Assembly (NCBI GenBank): GCA_965206015.1
Contig: CBDBIW010000004.1
Coordinates: forward strand, 277,395 to 341,394
Length of the DNA: 64,000 nucleotides
Origin: JAJCYL01 sp965206015
GTDB taxonomy: Bacteria; Bacteroidota; Bacteroidia; Cytophagales; Cyclobacteriaceae
Direction of reading: 5' to 3'
Position 1 is the stretch's first letter; the number at the start of each line of letters is the position of its first letter. The position numbers were made by a program, and so were the translations under genes. The notes under the pieces were generated by a model, which did no database searches, was not told the origin of the DNA, and saw only the letters and a program-made list of their open reading frames with translations. This document shows, piece by piece, positions 53,348-62,850 of the stretch.

Positions 53348-54154
53348 ATGCCATTAAACTTAAAAAAACCACTCGTATTTCTGGATCTCGAAACTACTGG
53401 AACCAATGTTTCGGAAGACCGTATCATTGAACTATCATTTGTGAAACTTACCCTTGAAGGTGAAAGAGTTATAAAGACGCAACGGCTTAATCCTGAACGC
53501 TCCATTCCGAAAGAATCCATTCAATTCCACGGGATAACCAATGATAATGTTAAAGATGCACCGACATTTAAGCAGGTAGCAAGAGAGTTGGTTCAATTCC
53601 TGGAAGGCTGTGATTTGTCGGGTTTTGCGGTTATCAGGTTTGATGTACCAATGCTTGTGGAGGAGTTTCTCAGGGCAGATGTAGAATTTGAAATTAAGAA
53701 TAGAAAGATCATCGATTCACAGAAGATTTTTCATCTTATGGAAAAAAGAAACCTGTCTTCAGCACTTCAATTCTATTGCAATAAAGAGCTCGTTGATGCG
53801 CATAGCGCAGAGGCCGATACCATAGCCTCCTTGGAAGTTTTAGAGTCTCAGGTGGAAAAATACAAGGGTATGGACGTTGTCGATTTGCAAAATAAAAAAT
53901 TAGGGGTGGTTGAGAACGATATGTCCATTTTACATGATTTGACGAATTCTAATCTTGTAGATTTAGCCCGAAGAATGGTTTTAAATGATCAGAATGAAGA
54001 AGTCTTCAATTTTGGCAAGCACAAAGGAAAGTCTGTTTTAAAAGTTTTTGGAGAAGAGCCCATGTATTATGACTGGATGATGAAAGGGAATTTTCCCATG
54101 GACACTAAACAGAAATTGACAGAAATTAAACTAAGACAATTTAATTCAAAGTAG
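53348..54154 (+). CDS. DnaQ-like 3'-5' exonuclease
   Basis: 268 residues. The DEDDh core is visible: FLDLETTGTNV (ExoI, D-x-E) near residue 12, HGITNDNV, SGFAVIRFDVPML (ExoII region) near 100 and DAHSAEADT (ExoIII, H-x-x-x-x-D) near 158. The C-terminal 60 residues (FNFGKHKGKSVLKVF, YYDWMMKGNFP) resemble the small domain found at the end of exonuclease-X-like proteins. It could proofread or trim DNA or RNA. It starts 13 bp after the Mur-like gene. Confidence 0.9.
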   Translation: MPLNLKKPLVFLDLETTGTNVSEDRIIELSFVKLTLEGERVIKTQRLNPERSIPKESIQFHGITNDNVKDAPTFKQVARELVQFLEGCDLSGFAVIRFDVPMLVEEFLRADVEFEIKNRKIIDSQKIFHLMEKRNLSSALQFYCNKELVDAHSAEADTIASLEVLESQVEKYKGMDVVDLQNKKLGVVENDMSILHDLTNSNLVDLARRMVLNDQNEEVFNFGKHKGKSVLKVFGEEPMYYDWMMKGNFPMDTKQKLTEIKLRQFNSK

Positions 54155-54346
54155 GCATTCACGTATTATTGCACCAAGAATTAACCCATCAACTTTTTAT
54201 GTAGACAGATTGCTAAGAACTGTTCTCTGCTTGATTGCGAACAAGTTGAAACAATCTTAGGAGTCTTAAATTGCCTTGCGGGCGCATAATGACGAACCTG
54301 CGTATTCTTAAAACACGCTACAGCACTTGTCCCCAAATCACTAAAG

Positions 54347-56521
54347 ATGACTAAGACCATCATTGTATCTAATCGACTCCCGCTCAAAGTGAGTGTTGAG
54401 AATAAGAAAATGACTTTCAATCCCAGTGAGGGTGGATTGGCCACTGGCTTAGGTTCAATCTACCGGGAGGGTAATAATTTATGGTTAGGATGGCCGGGGA
54501 TTGCGGTTAAGAAGGAAGATGACAGGAATGAGGTCAGAGAGAGATTGGCGAAGGACAGCATGCGTCCTGTTTTTTTAACCGAACAGGAGATTGAGGATTA
54601 TTACGAAGGTTTCAGTAATGAGACACTTTGGCCAAATTTCCATTACTTCAATCAATATGTTGTTTATGAAGATCATTTTTGGGAGGCTTATCAAAAGGTA
54701 AATCAGAAGTTCGCCAAGGAAATTATAGCTGTAGCTGACCCCGGAGATAAGATTTGGATTCATGATTATCAGTTGCTGTTACTTCCTCAATATGTGCGAG
54801 AGGCTTTACCGGATATCAGCATTGGATTTTTTCTTCATATCCCTTTTCCATCTTATGAAGCATTCCGGACTTTGCCCTGGCGACGGGAAATTCTTAACGG
54901 TATGCTGGGTGCTGATTTTCTTGGTTTTCATACCTACGATGACATGCGTCATTTCCTGTCATCAGTAAATCGTCTTGCCGGTTATGGCAATGCCCAGGGG
55001 CAGGTAATTGTTGAGGGTCGTAAAATTTTGGCTGATGCATTGCCCATGGGCATTGACTATGATAAATATGCGGAAATAGCATCTTCACCGAATACACTAG
55101 AACGAGAAGTCAGGTACCGGACATCATTGGGAGGCCAGAAGTTTATCTTGTCGATTGACCGCCTGGACTACTCAAAAGGCATACCACAACGACTTAAAGC
55201 GTTCGAACTCTTCCTTCAGGAGTATCCTGAATTTCTTGAAAAAGTGTCAATTCTTATGGTTGTGGTGCCCTCCAGAGATCAGGTAGGTAAATACAAGGAA
55301 CTAAAGGAGGAGATTGATTTATTGGTAGGCAGGACCAACGGGAATTTCGCCAAACTCAATTGGACACCAATTCACTATTTCTACAGATCCTTTCCGATAA
55401 ACGCCCTTTCCGCTTTTTACAGAATGGCTCACGTGGCACTTGTGACTCCAATGCGTGACGGAATGAACCTGGTTTGTAAGGAATACATTGCCAGTAGACT
55501 TGACCAAAAGGGAGTGCTTATTTTGAGCGAAATGGCCGGTTCTGCCAAAGAACTGTCTGACGCTATCCTAATCAATCCAAATGACCCAGGTCACATTGTA
55601 AAGGCTATCTATGAGGCTTTGACTATGCCAGAGGAGCAACAAATGAAGCACATGGCTGTCATGCAGCGTTCAGTTAAAAGGTATAACATTCATCACTGGG
55701 TTGATCTTTTTATGAAGTGCCTGGATTCTATAAAGCATGAGCAGAAGGCTCTGGAAACCAGAATATTGGATGATAAATCATGCAATGAGATGCTCATCAG
55801 TTATAGAAAGGCTAAAACCAGACTAATCTTTTTAGATTATGACGGAACATTGATACCCTTCCATGATGACCCAAAGGAAGCTAAACCAGATAAGGAGTTA
55901 AGAAGCACAATCAATGCTTTATCGAAGCAAAATGGCACTCGGGTTGTAATTATTAGTGGGAGAGATAAGAAGACACTCGGGGAATGGTTTAGTATCTACA
56001 ATGTAGACATAATAGCAGAACACGGGGTCTGGTTGAAAGAGGCAAAGAAGAAGTGGGGTATGGTTACAGTGCTTGCAGATGATTGGAAAAAGGACATTAA
56101 GGACGTCTTGGAGAACTACGTTAATAGAACGCCTGGATCTTTTATTGAAGAAAAGGACTATTCTCTCGTATGGCATTATCGAAAAGTAGAAACAGGTTTG
56201 GGTGAATTAAGAACCCGGGAATTGAATAGTCATTTAAACTACCTGGCAACTAATAAAAACCTCCAAGTACTTGAAGGCGAAAAGGTTGTAGAGATTAAAA
56301 GTTCAGAAGTGAACAAGGGCAGGGCCGCTTCACATTGGATAAGCATGTTTAAAAGCGAATTTATGTGTGCAATTGGTGATGACTGGACTGACGAGGATAC
56401 ATTTCTGGCCATGCCAAAAGAATCCTATACCATTAAGGTAGGAAGTACACAATCAGCTGCAAAATTCAGCGTTGGTTCTTATAAGCAAGTGAGGCACTTG
56501 TTGTCAAAATTGCTCAAATAG
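54347..56521 (+). CDS. otsAB: Fused trehalose-6-phosphate synthase/phosphatase
   Basis: 724 residues. Residues 1-470 are a GT20 synthase (GGLATGLGSIYREGNNLWLGW, IWIHDYQLLLLPQYVREALP, DRLDYSKGIPQRL, LVTPMRDGMNLVCKEY). Residues about 480-724 are a HAD trehalose-phosphatase (IFLDYDGTLIPF with the nucleophile Asp, VVIISGRDKKTL, EHGVWLK, AIGDDWTDEDTF). The protein makes trehalose from UDP-glucose and glucose-6-phosphate, then removes the phosphate, as an osmoprotectant pathway in the cytoplasm. Fusion of both activities is common in Bacteroidota. The 190 bp upstream show no gene. Confidence 0.95.
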   Translation: MTKTIIVSNRLPLKVSVENKKMTFNPSEGGLATGLGSIYREGNNLWLGWPGIAVKKEDDRNEVRERLAKDSMRPVFLTEQEIEDYYEGFSNETLWPNFHYFNQYVVYEDHFWEAYQKVNQKFAKEIIAVADPGDKIWIHDYQLLLLPQYVREALPDISIGFFLHIPFPSYEAFRTLPWRREILNGMLGADFLGFHTYDDMRHFLSSVNRLAGYGNAQGQVIVEGRKILADALPMGIDYDKYAEIASSPNTLEREVRYRTSLGGQKFILSIDRLDYSKGIPQRLKAFELFLQEYPEFLEKVSILMVVVPSRDQVGKYKELKEEIDLLVGRTNGNFAKLNWTPIHYFYRSFPINALSAFYRMAHVALVTPMRDGMNLVCKEYIASRLDQKGVLILSEMAGSAKELSDAILINPNDPGHIVKAIYEALTMPEEQQMKHMAVMQRSVKRYNIHHWVDLFMKCLDSIKHEQKALETRILDDKSCNEMLISYRKAKTRLIFLDYDGTLIPFHDDPKEAKPDKELRSTINALSKQNGTRVVIISGRDKKTLGEWFSIYNVDIIAEHGVWLKEAKKKWGMVTVLADDWKKDIKDVLENYVNRTPGSFIEEKDYSLVWHYRKVETGLGELRTRELNSHLNYLATNKNLQVLEGEKVVEIKSSEVNKGRAASHWISMFKSEFMCAIGDDWTDEDTFLAMPKESYTIKVGSTQSAAKFSVGSYKQVRHLLSKLLK

Positions 56522-56578
56522 CACAATCAACATATTTTTTTATGCCATGCGGCGTTATTTTTGTTGTAAACGCTGATA

Positions 56579-59500
56579 TTGCATAGACAACCTCGACCAC
56601 CAATTTTATTACCCGGATTATGTGCCGGCTTTCTGGCTCTTGGAATATTATTGTGGTATTTCTCAATCGGGCAGCGTCGAACCCAGGAGTATTTCAGCGA
56701 AGTAACCAGCCAAAATCTCTATGAGATTCTTGAGATTTCAAGTGAAGAACTTGATTCGGTTGTTTACTCAAAAAAATTAGAGGGGACCTACAGCTTTCCC
56801 ACCTTTTTATATCAAAATGGTCAGGTATTGGCCTGGTCTGACTTTAGAATTGTCCCCATTCATTTGTCGGTGACAGGAAGTCAGGAATTGAGATATATCG
56901 AATTGTCACAAGGCAAATACTTGAGAGTGCTCCGAAAGATAGATGACAATACTGACGCGGTACAGTTGATTGAATTGTATGCGACTCCAGCTGTTAATAA
57001 TCAATATATAAAGGCCGGATTTAACAGTGACATATTCCCTCAAGCTACCATTTCCATAGATGAAACGGACGCTGAATCTACCAATATACTGGCTGTTTCA
57101 GGTGAGGAATTATTTGGAGTAACCTTTGATCTTCAATCGAGCATTGTTCAGCAGGAGGTACAGGCTTTCATTGCTGCAATCATGTTAATTGGATTGTTTT
57201 TCGCGTTTGTTTATCTCAACTCCTGGTCATGGTTTTTAGCAGAGTCTGATAAAGTTGGCCTGGGTACCGGGATACTGATTGTGGGGCTTTTTACTGGCAG
57301 GGCACTTATGCTTTACAGTGCTTTTCCTTTCAGCATCTATGCCATTGATTTGTTTAATCCCCGGTTTTACGCCTCCTCTATTTACAATCCTTCACTCGGT
57401 GATTTGGTGATTAACATGCTCTTTGCTCTAAGTTTCACCACGTTTCTTTTTCGCTATATCCTTCGGATCGATTTAGGAAAAAATTTTACCGGAAGAAGTA
57501 AGAGCAAAAATGTTGTCATTCTCATCGTTGTTAACCTGCTGGGACTTTTTGTTCTGTCTTTTCATTATGGGTTGTTGGAAGATATACTAGTCAATTCCCA
57601 AATCGAGTTAGACATCAATAAGAGTTTGCACTTCACCGATTTTAGAATCATAACTATTTTAATATTTTTCACTTCTTCTGTCATCTGGTTTCAGACGGCC
57701 CATTTTGCCTATGGAGTATCAAGTCGAATTTCTCGGAAACTCACCAACTGGCTGACAGGTTATGTCATAGCCACCTTAATATTTTCATTTGTTGGCTGGT
57801 CTCTTTCACTTGAGGTCGGCTTTATTCTTGGAGCGCAAACAAGCTACCTTGCCCTTGCTTATTGGTTCAAATTACCGGATTATCTGACTCAATTGAGTTA
57901 CTCCACATTATTTTACTTTTTTGCGGCCTCTGTTTTAAGTGCTACGGTTGGCACAATAGCAATCTATGAATATCACGAGTATCAGGAACTCACCGAAAAA
58001 CAGCACTTTGCTAATGATTTATTACTTAGAAACGATTTAAAAGGCGAGTACTGGATTCATGAGTCTGTTCAGAAAATCCGGGAAGACATCTTTATCCAAA
58101 GCAGAATGCTGAACCCACAAATTTCGAAGGACCAAATTGAACAAAAGATTAAGAGAGATTATTTGGGAAGTTACTTCGATAAATATGACGTCAAAGTGCA
58201 GCTGTTTGATAAAGAGGGAAAAGCTTTCCTTCCCAATGAATCCGGTTCCACATTAAGTGAAATAAGACGGCCATTGACCGCTGGCAGTCACTATGCAACA
58301 GATTACCCCGATTTATTCTTTATTGGTGATATTGGTGATAATAAACCGAATCGATATATCCGGATTATTCCAATTACTCGTTACGGCAAGCTAATGGGGT
58401 CTTTGCTCATGGACTTCCGGCTAAAGAAAATCATTCCGCAAACTGTGTATCCTGAACTCCTTGTGGATAGTAGGTTCATAGACAATCATAAAGCGTTCGA
58501 TTATGCCTTTTATGATGAGAACACTTTGAATTACAAAGCGGGTGGGTTCAATTACGATAATCTCTTTGATAAGGGATATTTCGAAATTCCCGGGTTATTT
58601 ACCAAAGGGATCGAAAAAGGGGGATTTCATCACTTGGCAATCAGGGGTTCAGATAACCGGACACTGGTGATTACTTCGTCCGTTTATCCCACTTCATTTG
58701 TTATCTCTAACTTCTCATTCATATTTCTGTGTATCGCACTGGGAATTTTGATCCTCTTATTATTTAGGACAATTGACAGAACACATACCATAAAATTGAA
58801 TTTTGGTGCTAAAATTCAGCTGTATCTGAACCTGGCTTTTTTTGTACCACTGCTGATTACCAGCGTCGTGATTATCAATACACTCAATTCATCTTACCAG
58901 GAGGAAATTGACCGGTCATCCACCAAAAAGGGGAATCAACTCAAAGACCAGGTAGTCAGATTTGTTGATGATTATTTAAATAATCGAATTAACCGTGAGG
59001 CACTCTCTGGTGCATTGAATGAAATTGCCAGGTACTCTCAATCCGACCTGACTTTGTTTGATGTTGACGGCAGGTTAATTAGCTCAAGTCAACCGCTCAT
59101 TTTTGCGAATAATCTATTGTCTGACAGGATAAATCCCAAGGCCCTGAAGTCAATTCTTAATGAGGATCGCGAGGACGTAATACTTAACGAGTCAGTTGGT
59201 GAATTAGCCTATAAGTCTACCTACGCATCCATCAGGAGTTTTGATACCGGGGAATTATTAGGCATCATCGGCATACCTTTTTTTGGTTCTAAAAATCACC
59301 AGGAAAGGCAGACCATAGAAGCGTTTACCAGCATTCTGAACATTTTTACCATTGTCTTGATTGCGTCCCTTTTCATTTCAAATATTGCCTCGAGGTTGCT
59401 GACACACCCGTTAAACCTATTGACACAAAAGATCAGGAAAACATCACTGTCAGCGCATAATGAGCCCTTGCAGTGGAAGGCTGATGATGAAATAGGAATG

Positions 59501-60229
59501 GTGGTCAGGGAATATAATAAAATGCTTTTGAATTTGGAGGACAGTAAAGAAGCCCTGGCAAAAAGCCAGAAGGAATCCGCATGGAGGGAGATCGCTAAAC
59601 AAGTAGCGCATGAAATTAAGAACCCCCTAACGCCAATGAAGTTGTCATTACAACACCTGAAAAGGGTTATGGCTGAGGATGAAAGAAAGGAGCAATTTCA
59701 AAAACCTGTCGATAATTTATTACATCAAATAGATTCACTAAGTGATATAGCTACTTCATTTTCGACTTTTGCCAGGATGCCAATTCCCGAAAATGAAAGG
59801 TTTGAACTCTGCCAGGAAGTACGAAGGATCGTTGAATTGTTCGACAATGAAAATGTTGGGCTGAAAGTTGCAATTGAGGCAAAGGAATTGTTTATCAATG
59901 GAGATCAAAAATTGACGGGCAGGATCGTTTCAAATTTGATCATTAATGGAATCCAGTCCGTGAAGGGAGAAGGAGTTCCCAAAGTTGAGGTCAACCTTCA
60001 TTCAAATGGGAAAAAAGCCACCCTTGAGGTAAAAGACAATGGGGCAGGTATCCCCGGGGAGATACAAAGCAAAATCTTTGCCCCTAATTTCAGCACCAGG
60101 GATACTGGCTCCGGTATAGGCCTGGCGATAGCAAAACGGGGCATTGAACATGCCGGAGGAAATATCTGGTTTGAAACAGAAGAAGGCAAAGGCACGACAT
60201 TCTTCGTGAGCCTGCCTCTTGTTTCATGA
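56579..60229 (+). CDS. Large NtrY-like sensor histidine kinase (1216 residues)
   Basis: TTG start. The N-terminal ~480 residues contain one early TM and a bundle of further hydrophobic helices with an extracytoplasmic sensor between; a second extracytoplasmic region lies at about 480-715, flanked by TMs near 720-740 and 755-780, and a third cache-like region at 790-910 ends in a TM near 915. A HAMP linker leads to REIAKQVAHEIKNPLTPMKL with phosphoacceptor His1011, then the HATPase_c domain (NLIINGIQSV, DNGAGIP, TGSGIGLAIAKRG). The kinase is unusually large with at least two extracytoplasmic sensors. No response regulator is adjacent. Confidence 0.93.
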   Translation: MHRQPRPPILLPGLCAGFLALGILLWYFSIGQRRTQEYFSEVTSQNLYEILEISSEELDSVVYSKKLEGTYSFPTFLYQNGQVLAWSDFRIVPIHLSVTGSQELRYIELSQGKYLRVLRKIDDNTDAVQLIELYATPAVNNQYIKAGFNSDIFPQATISIDETDAESTNILAVSGEELFGVTFDLQSSIVQQEVQAFIAAIMLIGLFFAFVYLNSWSWFLAESDKVGLGTGILIVGLFTGRALMLYSAFPFSIYAIDLFNPRFYASSIYNPSLGDLVINMLFALSFTTFLFRYILRIDLGKNFTGRSKSKNVVILIVVNLLGLFVLSFHYGLLEDILVNSQIELDINKSLHFTDFRIITILIFFTSSVIWFQTAHFAYGVSSRISRKLTNWLTGYVIATLIFSFVGWSLSLEVGFILGAQTSYLALAYWFKLPDYLTQLSYSTLFYFFAASVLSATVGTIAIYEYHEYQELTEKQHFANDLLLRNDLKGEYWIHESVQKIREDIFIQSRMLNPQISKDQIEQKIKRDYLGSYFDKYDVKVQLFDKEGKAFLPNESGSTLSEIRRPLTAGSHYATDYPDLFFIGDIGDNKPNRYIRIIPITRYGKLMGSLLMDFRLKKIIPQTVYPELLVDSRFIDNHKAFDYAFYDENTLNYKAGGFNYDNLFDKGYFEIPGLFTKGIEKGGFHHLAIRGSDNRTLVITSSVYPTSFVISNFSFIFLCIALGILILLLFRTIDRTHTIKLNFGAKIQLYLNLAFFVPLLITSVVIINTLNSSYQEEIDRSSTKKGNQLKDQVVRFVDDYLNNRINREALSGALNEIARYSQSDLTLFDVDGRLISSSQPLIFANNLLSDRINPKALKSILNEDREDVILNESVGELAYKSTYASIRSFDTGELLGIIGIPFFGSKNHQERQTIEAFTSILNIFTIVLIASLFISNIASRLLTHPLNLLTQKIRKTSLSAHNEPLQWKADDEIGMVVREYNKMLLNLEDSKEALAKSQKESAWREIAKQVAHEIKNPLTPMKLSLQHLKRVMAEDERKEQFQKPVDNLLHQIDSLSDIATSFSTFARMPIPENERFELCQEVRRIVELFDNENVGLKVAIEAKELFINGDQKLTGRIVSNLIINGIQSVKGEGVPKVEVNLHSNGKKATLEVKDNGAGIPGEIQSKIFAPNFSTRDTGSGIGLAIAKRGIEHAGGNIWFETEEGKGTTFFVSLPLVS

Positions 60230-60337
60230 GGAAATTACTTCCAGTAGTATTTCCTGATTTATCGTAATCGAACGAAAAACCCCTGTGTCTTCAGACCAGT
60301 GGCTGAAAGCGGGAATTTTTTCTTAAATTTGACTAAA

Positions 60338-60371
60338 TTTTAAATCATGTCCAGTTTTAAATCATATCCAG
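60338..60371 (+). repeat. 17-bp tandem duplication (one mismatch)
   Basis: TTTTAAATCATGTCCAG at 60338-60354 is followed by TTTTAAATCATATCCAG at 60355-60371, directly before the ATG of the phase-tract gene. It lies between the kinase stop and the surface-protein relic. Confidence 0.85.
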
Positions 60372-60816
60372 ATGAAATTACCCCCCCCCCAATCAGGTTT
60401 TATTCACACGGCCCTTACCCTTTGCATTGGCCCTTATTTGCTTACTGCTTAACATTAATATTGCCAGCGCCCAAACGGCAAGCGACATTACTATTGAAAC
60501 TCCCCAGGGCACCGAATTAAGTGAAGGAAAATCCTTTACCATTCGTGCCGAGGTTACCGGCTTTGGTAGTAGCCCCATTTTCAGGTGGGATTTTTTGCCT
60601 CTTTTGTCAGGATTTACGCTAAGCGGTGAAGATACTAATGAGTTGACCATCACTGTAGAGGCAGGTACAACCCTTTCTTCAGCTCCTAATCTTCCCTTCT
60701 TATTCGTATACGTTCAAATAAATCGTCTCATTCGGAATGTCAAAAATTCTCATTCAGAATGTGACGTTCTGAATGAGAATTTTGTTTGGGGAATAGCACA
60801 ATCAGAAGATAGCTGA
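60372..60816 (+). pseudogene. Surface/secreted protein N-terminal fragment behind a C10 tract
   Basis: ATG 60372 opens M-K-L, then runs into ten C residues (60381-60390). In this phase it stops early. With nine C's the frame would read NQVLFTRPLPFALALICLLL and NINIASAQ, a good Sec signal peptide, then SDITIETPQGTELSEGKSFT, FRWDFLPLLSGFTLSG and LTITVEAGTT, an Ig-like domain typical of large adhesins. Around 60719 gene-like sequence gives way to the noncoding repeat block, so only the beginning of the gene is left. Confidence 0.6.
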
Positions 60817-60930
60817 AAATCGGACAACCCGGCAATAGTACAAATTCTGTTTTCACCCGTTTTTACCCGGACAGCCTCAACTGCCCTTTTCTTTGGGGTT
60901 ACATCTGATAATTAGTGGTGAGTACCTCTA
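60722..60930. repeat. Noncoding repeat block, copy B left part
   Basis: About 210 bp closely match 31417-31611 (copy A). The hairpin is here a perfect 17-bp inverted repeat: AAAATTCTCATTCAGAA at 60743-60759 with its complement at 60767-60783 around TGTGACG. A short extra duplication (TTTTCACCCG before TTTTTACCCG near 60850) is absent from copy A. Confidence 0.87.
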
Positions 60931-61720
60931 TTTTCTTTTTTCCAGGCTTACCGGAGCCCTGGTTTACGCGGACTACCTTCTCTAACTTTTGGGTATTCCA
61001 ACCGAATTGCCTGGCATACTTTGTCAGTACGTCACCTGGGTAACTGGACAACAAAAACCTTCCCTTAACCTCTGAAAGCGTTTCCAAAAGCATTTCAAAG
61101 TCCTCCCTGGTATAGCCATCGTAGTGCCCGCAGTTGGAGTTGTAATAGGGCGGGTCTATATAGTGGAAGGCGTTTTCATGATCCCGCGAGCGTATGATTC
61201 GTAAGGCATCGGTATTTTCTATCTGCACGTTTTGGATACGTTCAGCGTATTTTATGGTAAAATTATCACGTTTATTAGCGATGTTTATACTAGTGGTTGC
61301 CTTGCTGGTTTTATCATATCCGAAGGGACCATCGAGTATGGAGCAAAAGGACTGAGCGGCTAACACCCAGACCGCCCAGGCCCTCTTAGCCCGTGTAAAC
61401 AGGTGCGGATTGTTATACACCACCGTAGCATCGCTATGCATAGAGCGGCTGTGCAGGCTGATCCTTACCATTTTTTCGAGTTCTACAAATTCATTTTGGA
61501 CGCACTCGTAGAAATTGATAAGCTCTCTGTTGGTATCGTTAATGACTTCAATCTTGCCTGGTTCTTTTGCCCAAAACACCGCCCCACCACCGACAAATGG
61601 TTCTGTATAGGTAGTATGCTCCGGTATCCATGGCAATATGTGCCTTAGCATCTTTTGTTTACCACCATAATAACTGATGGGTGTCTTTAGCTTTTCTGTT
61701 TTATTTTGTTCAATTTTCAT
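60899..61720 (-). CDS. D12-class adenine-specific DNA methyltransferase (Dam-like)
   Basis: About 273 residues from Met 61720 (the open frame extends to 61774). LKTPISYYGGKQKMLRHILPW, TEPFVGGGAVFW (motif I, FxGxG), and FHYIDPPYYNSN (motif IV, DPPY) with YDGYTREDFEML are hallmarks of Dam-like N6-adenine methylases. It methylates adenine in a short DNA target, and in phages usually protects the genome or controls genes. There is no restriction enzyme next to it. It is inserted between the two halves of the noncoding repeat block, which in copy A are fused without it. Confidence 0.9.
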   Translation of the reverse strand: MKIEQNKTEKLKTPISYYGGKQKMLRHILPWIPEHTTYTEPFVGGGAVFWAKEPGKIEVINDTNRELINFYECVQNEFVELEKMVRISLHSRSMHSDATVVYNNPHLFTRAKRAWAVWVLAAQSFCSILDGPFGYDKTSKATTSINIANKRDNFTIKYAERIQNVQIENTDALRIIRSRDHENAFHYIDPPYYNSNCGHYDGYTREDFEMLLETLSEVKGRFLLSSYPGDVLTKYARQFGWNTQKLEKVVRVNQGSGKPGKKKIEVLTTNYQM

Positions 61721-61775
61721 GTTCATTCTCAATTTGGTTTTTGTTTTTGTCATATAAAAAAGTACACCAAACACT

Positions 61776-61822
61776 ATTTAGACTCTCCGGTAGAGGTATG
61801 GCCTCAATGGGTGGGGAGTTGT
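61776..61822. repeat. Noncoding repeat block, copy B right part
   Basis: CTCTCCGGTAGAGGTATGG and following bases match 31616-31660 of copy A. In copy A this piece directly follows the left part. The next 180 bp (61823-62005) show no gene. Confidence 0.82.
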
Positions 61823-62005
61823 GTCTGGTGCACTAAACTCATTAAGTTCCTGTTCGGGGCCGGGCAGCCTGTTGGGGCTTTTTTTTATTACATTTTTCGG
61901 TTCTGCTTTTAAGCAGCGAGAGTGCTTCTTTTCAACCCTGTTAAGACACGCCCTGAACCATGCCTCTCTTGCTGCTGCGAGTCCGGAGGTGTCTTCTGCG
62001 GTGGT

Positions 62006-62839
62006 CTATTGCAGGTCCCTGATAAAGTTCCCGGGCAGGGCCACCTCTACTGTAGTGAGCATATGATGTGAACCGGTTGCGCGGAAGGTTAAGGTGCAGT
62101 TACCCCCGGACCAAACGGCAGATACGCTCATCGAGCCACTATTAAATATATCATGGCCACTTAATTGTGCTGTACCCTCTTGAAAATGTCTAAAAACCAA
62201 AATTCCATGCCTTCGATACTCCGGGTAATAATTTCCCGTACAGATTGCTGTATACTTTATATAGCTTGTCCGGTAGACCCGACCAGGCTCAGTAGCTCTC
62301 TGAAAGGTGTATACAACTGGTTGTGACAACCCCCGGGTTTCCTTAGAGCCGAATTGCACACGGGTAGCCATTTTCAACTGGTTTCCTCCGCCCAGTCCTA
62401 CCTGCGCTTTGGTCACGCCGTGGGGATTGGGATTGTTTGTGCGGTTGACGTGGGTGTTGATGAGCCCGACCAGTGTGTTGTAGGCGTTTTGGTCGTCATT
62501 GAGTGCCTGAGCGAGTTCGTTGAGTGTATCCAGGGCGGTGGGTGCATTATCGATCAGTTGCGAAATGGCTGTTGCTACTTTTTGGTCCACTTCTCTGCTC
62601 AGGGCCGGTACGCTGGCCAGGCGTGTGAGGGCGATGATCGCCTGCCTGGTGCGCTGGGGTGTCATCAGTTGAATATTGCTATTGCCTTCTTCGGCTTCGG
62701 TCTGGTTGGCCCGTCTGAGGTTCAAGTCCGGGTCGGTTTGGTGCCGGAAGCTCTCGAAAAGGTTGGAGAAATCCTGTGCGTCGGGGGTGGCTCCGTTTTG
62801 GAAAGTTTCTTCTAATTGCTTTCTTGTTTTGATGGTCAT
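62006..62839 (-). CDS. Phage tail fibre-like protein
   Basis: 277 residues. MTPQRTRQAI near residue 58 and SQLIDNAPTALDTLNELAQA near 90-110 followed by LVGLINTHV are classical tail-fibre repeat elements (as in the T-A-L-D-T-L-N-E-L-A repeats of many prophage fibres). The C-terminal half is Gly/Ser/Thr/Tyr-rich, as in receptor-binding tips. It is the third gene of a gpJ-gpI-gpH-like order read right to left. It is visibly more GC-rich than the neighbouring chromosome. Confidence 0.72.
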   Translation of the reverse strand: MTIKTRKQLEETFQNGATPDAQDFSNLFESFRHQTDPDLNLRRANQTEAEEGNSNIQLMTPQRTRQAIIALTRLASVPALSREVDQKVATAISQLIDNAPTALDTLNELAQALNDDQNAYNTLVGLINTHVNRTNNPNPHGVTKAQVGLGGGNQLKMATRVQFGSKETRGLSQPVVYTFQRATEPGRVYRTSYIKYTAICTGNYYPEYRRHGILVFRHFQEGTAQLSGHDIFNSGSMSVSAVWSGGNCTLTFRATGSHHMLTTVEVALPGNFIRDLQ

Positions 62840-62850
62840 AGTCGTACTAT

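Noticed and set aside
60427..60816. TTG-started 129-codon gene taken as intact
   Set aside because: Its N-terminus is the middle of a signal peptide that begins at 60372, and its C-terminal third is translated noncoding repeat DNA.
62354..62815. Long plus-strand frame opposite the tail fibre gene
   Set aside because: Glycine/valine-rich shadow typical of the antisense of GC-richer coding DNA; the minus frame has clear tail-fibre repeats.
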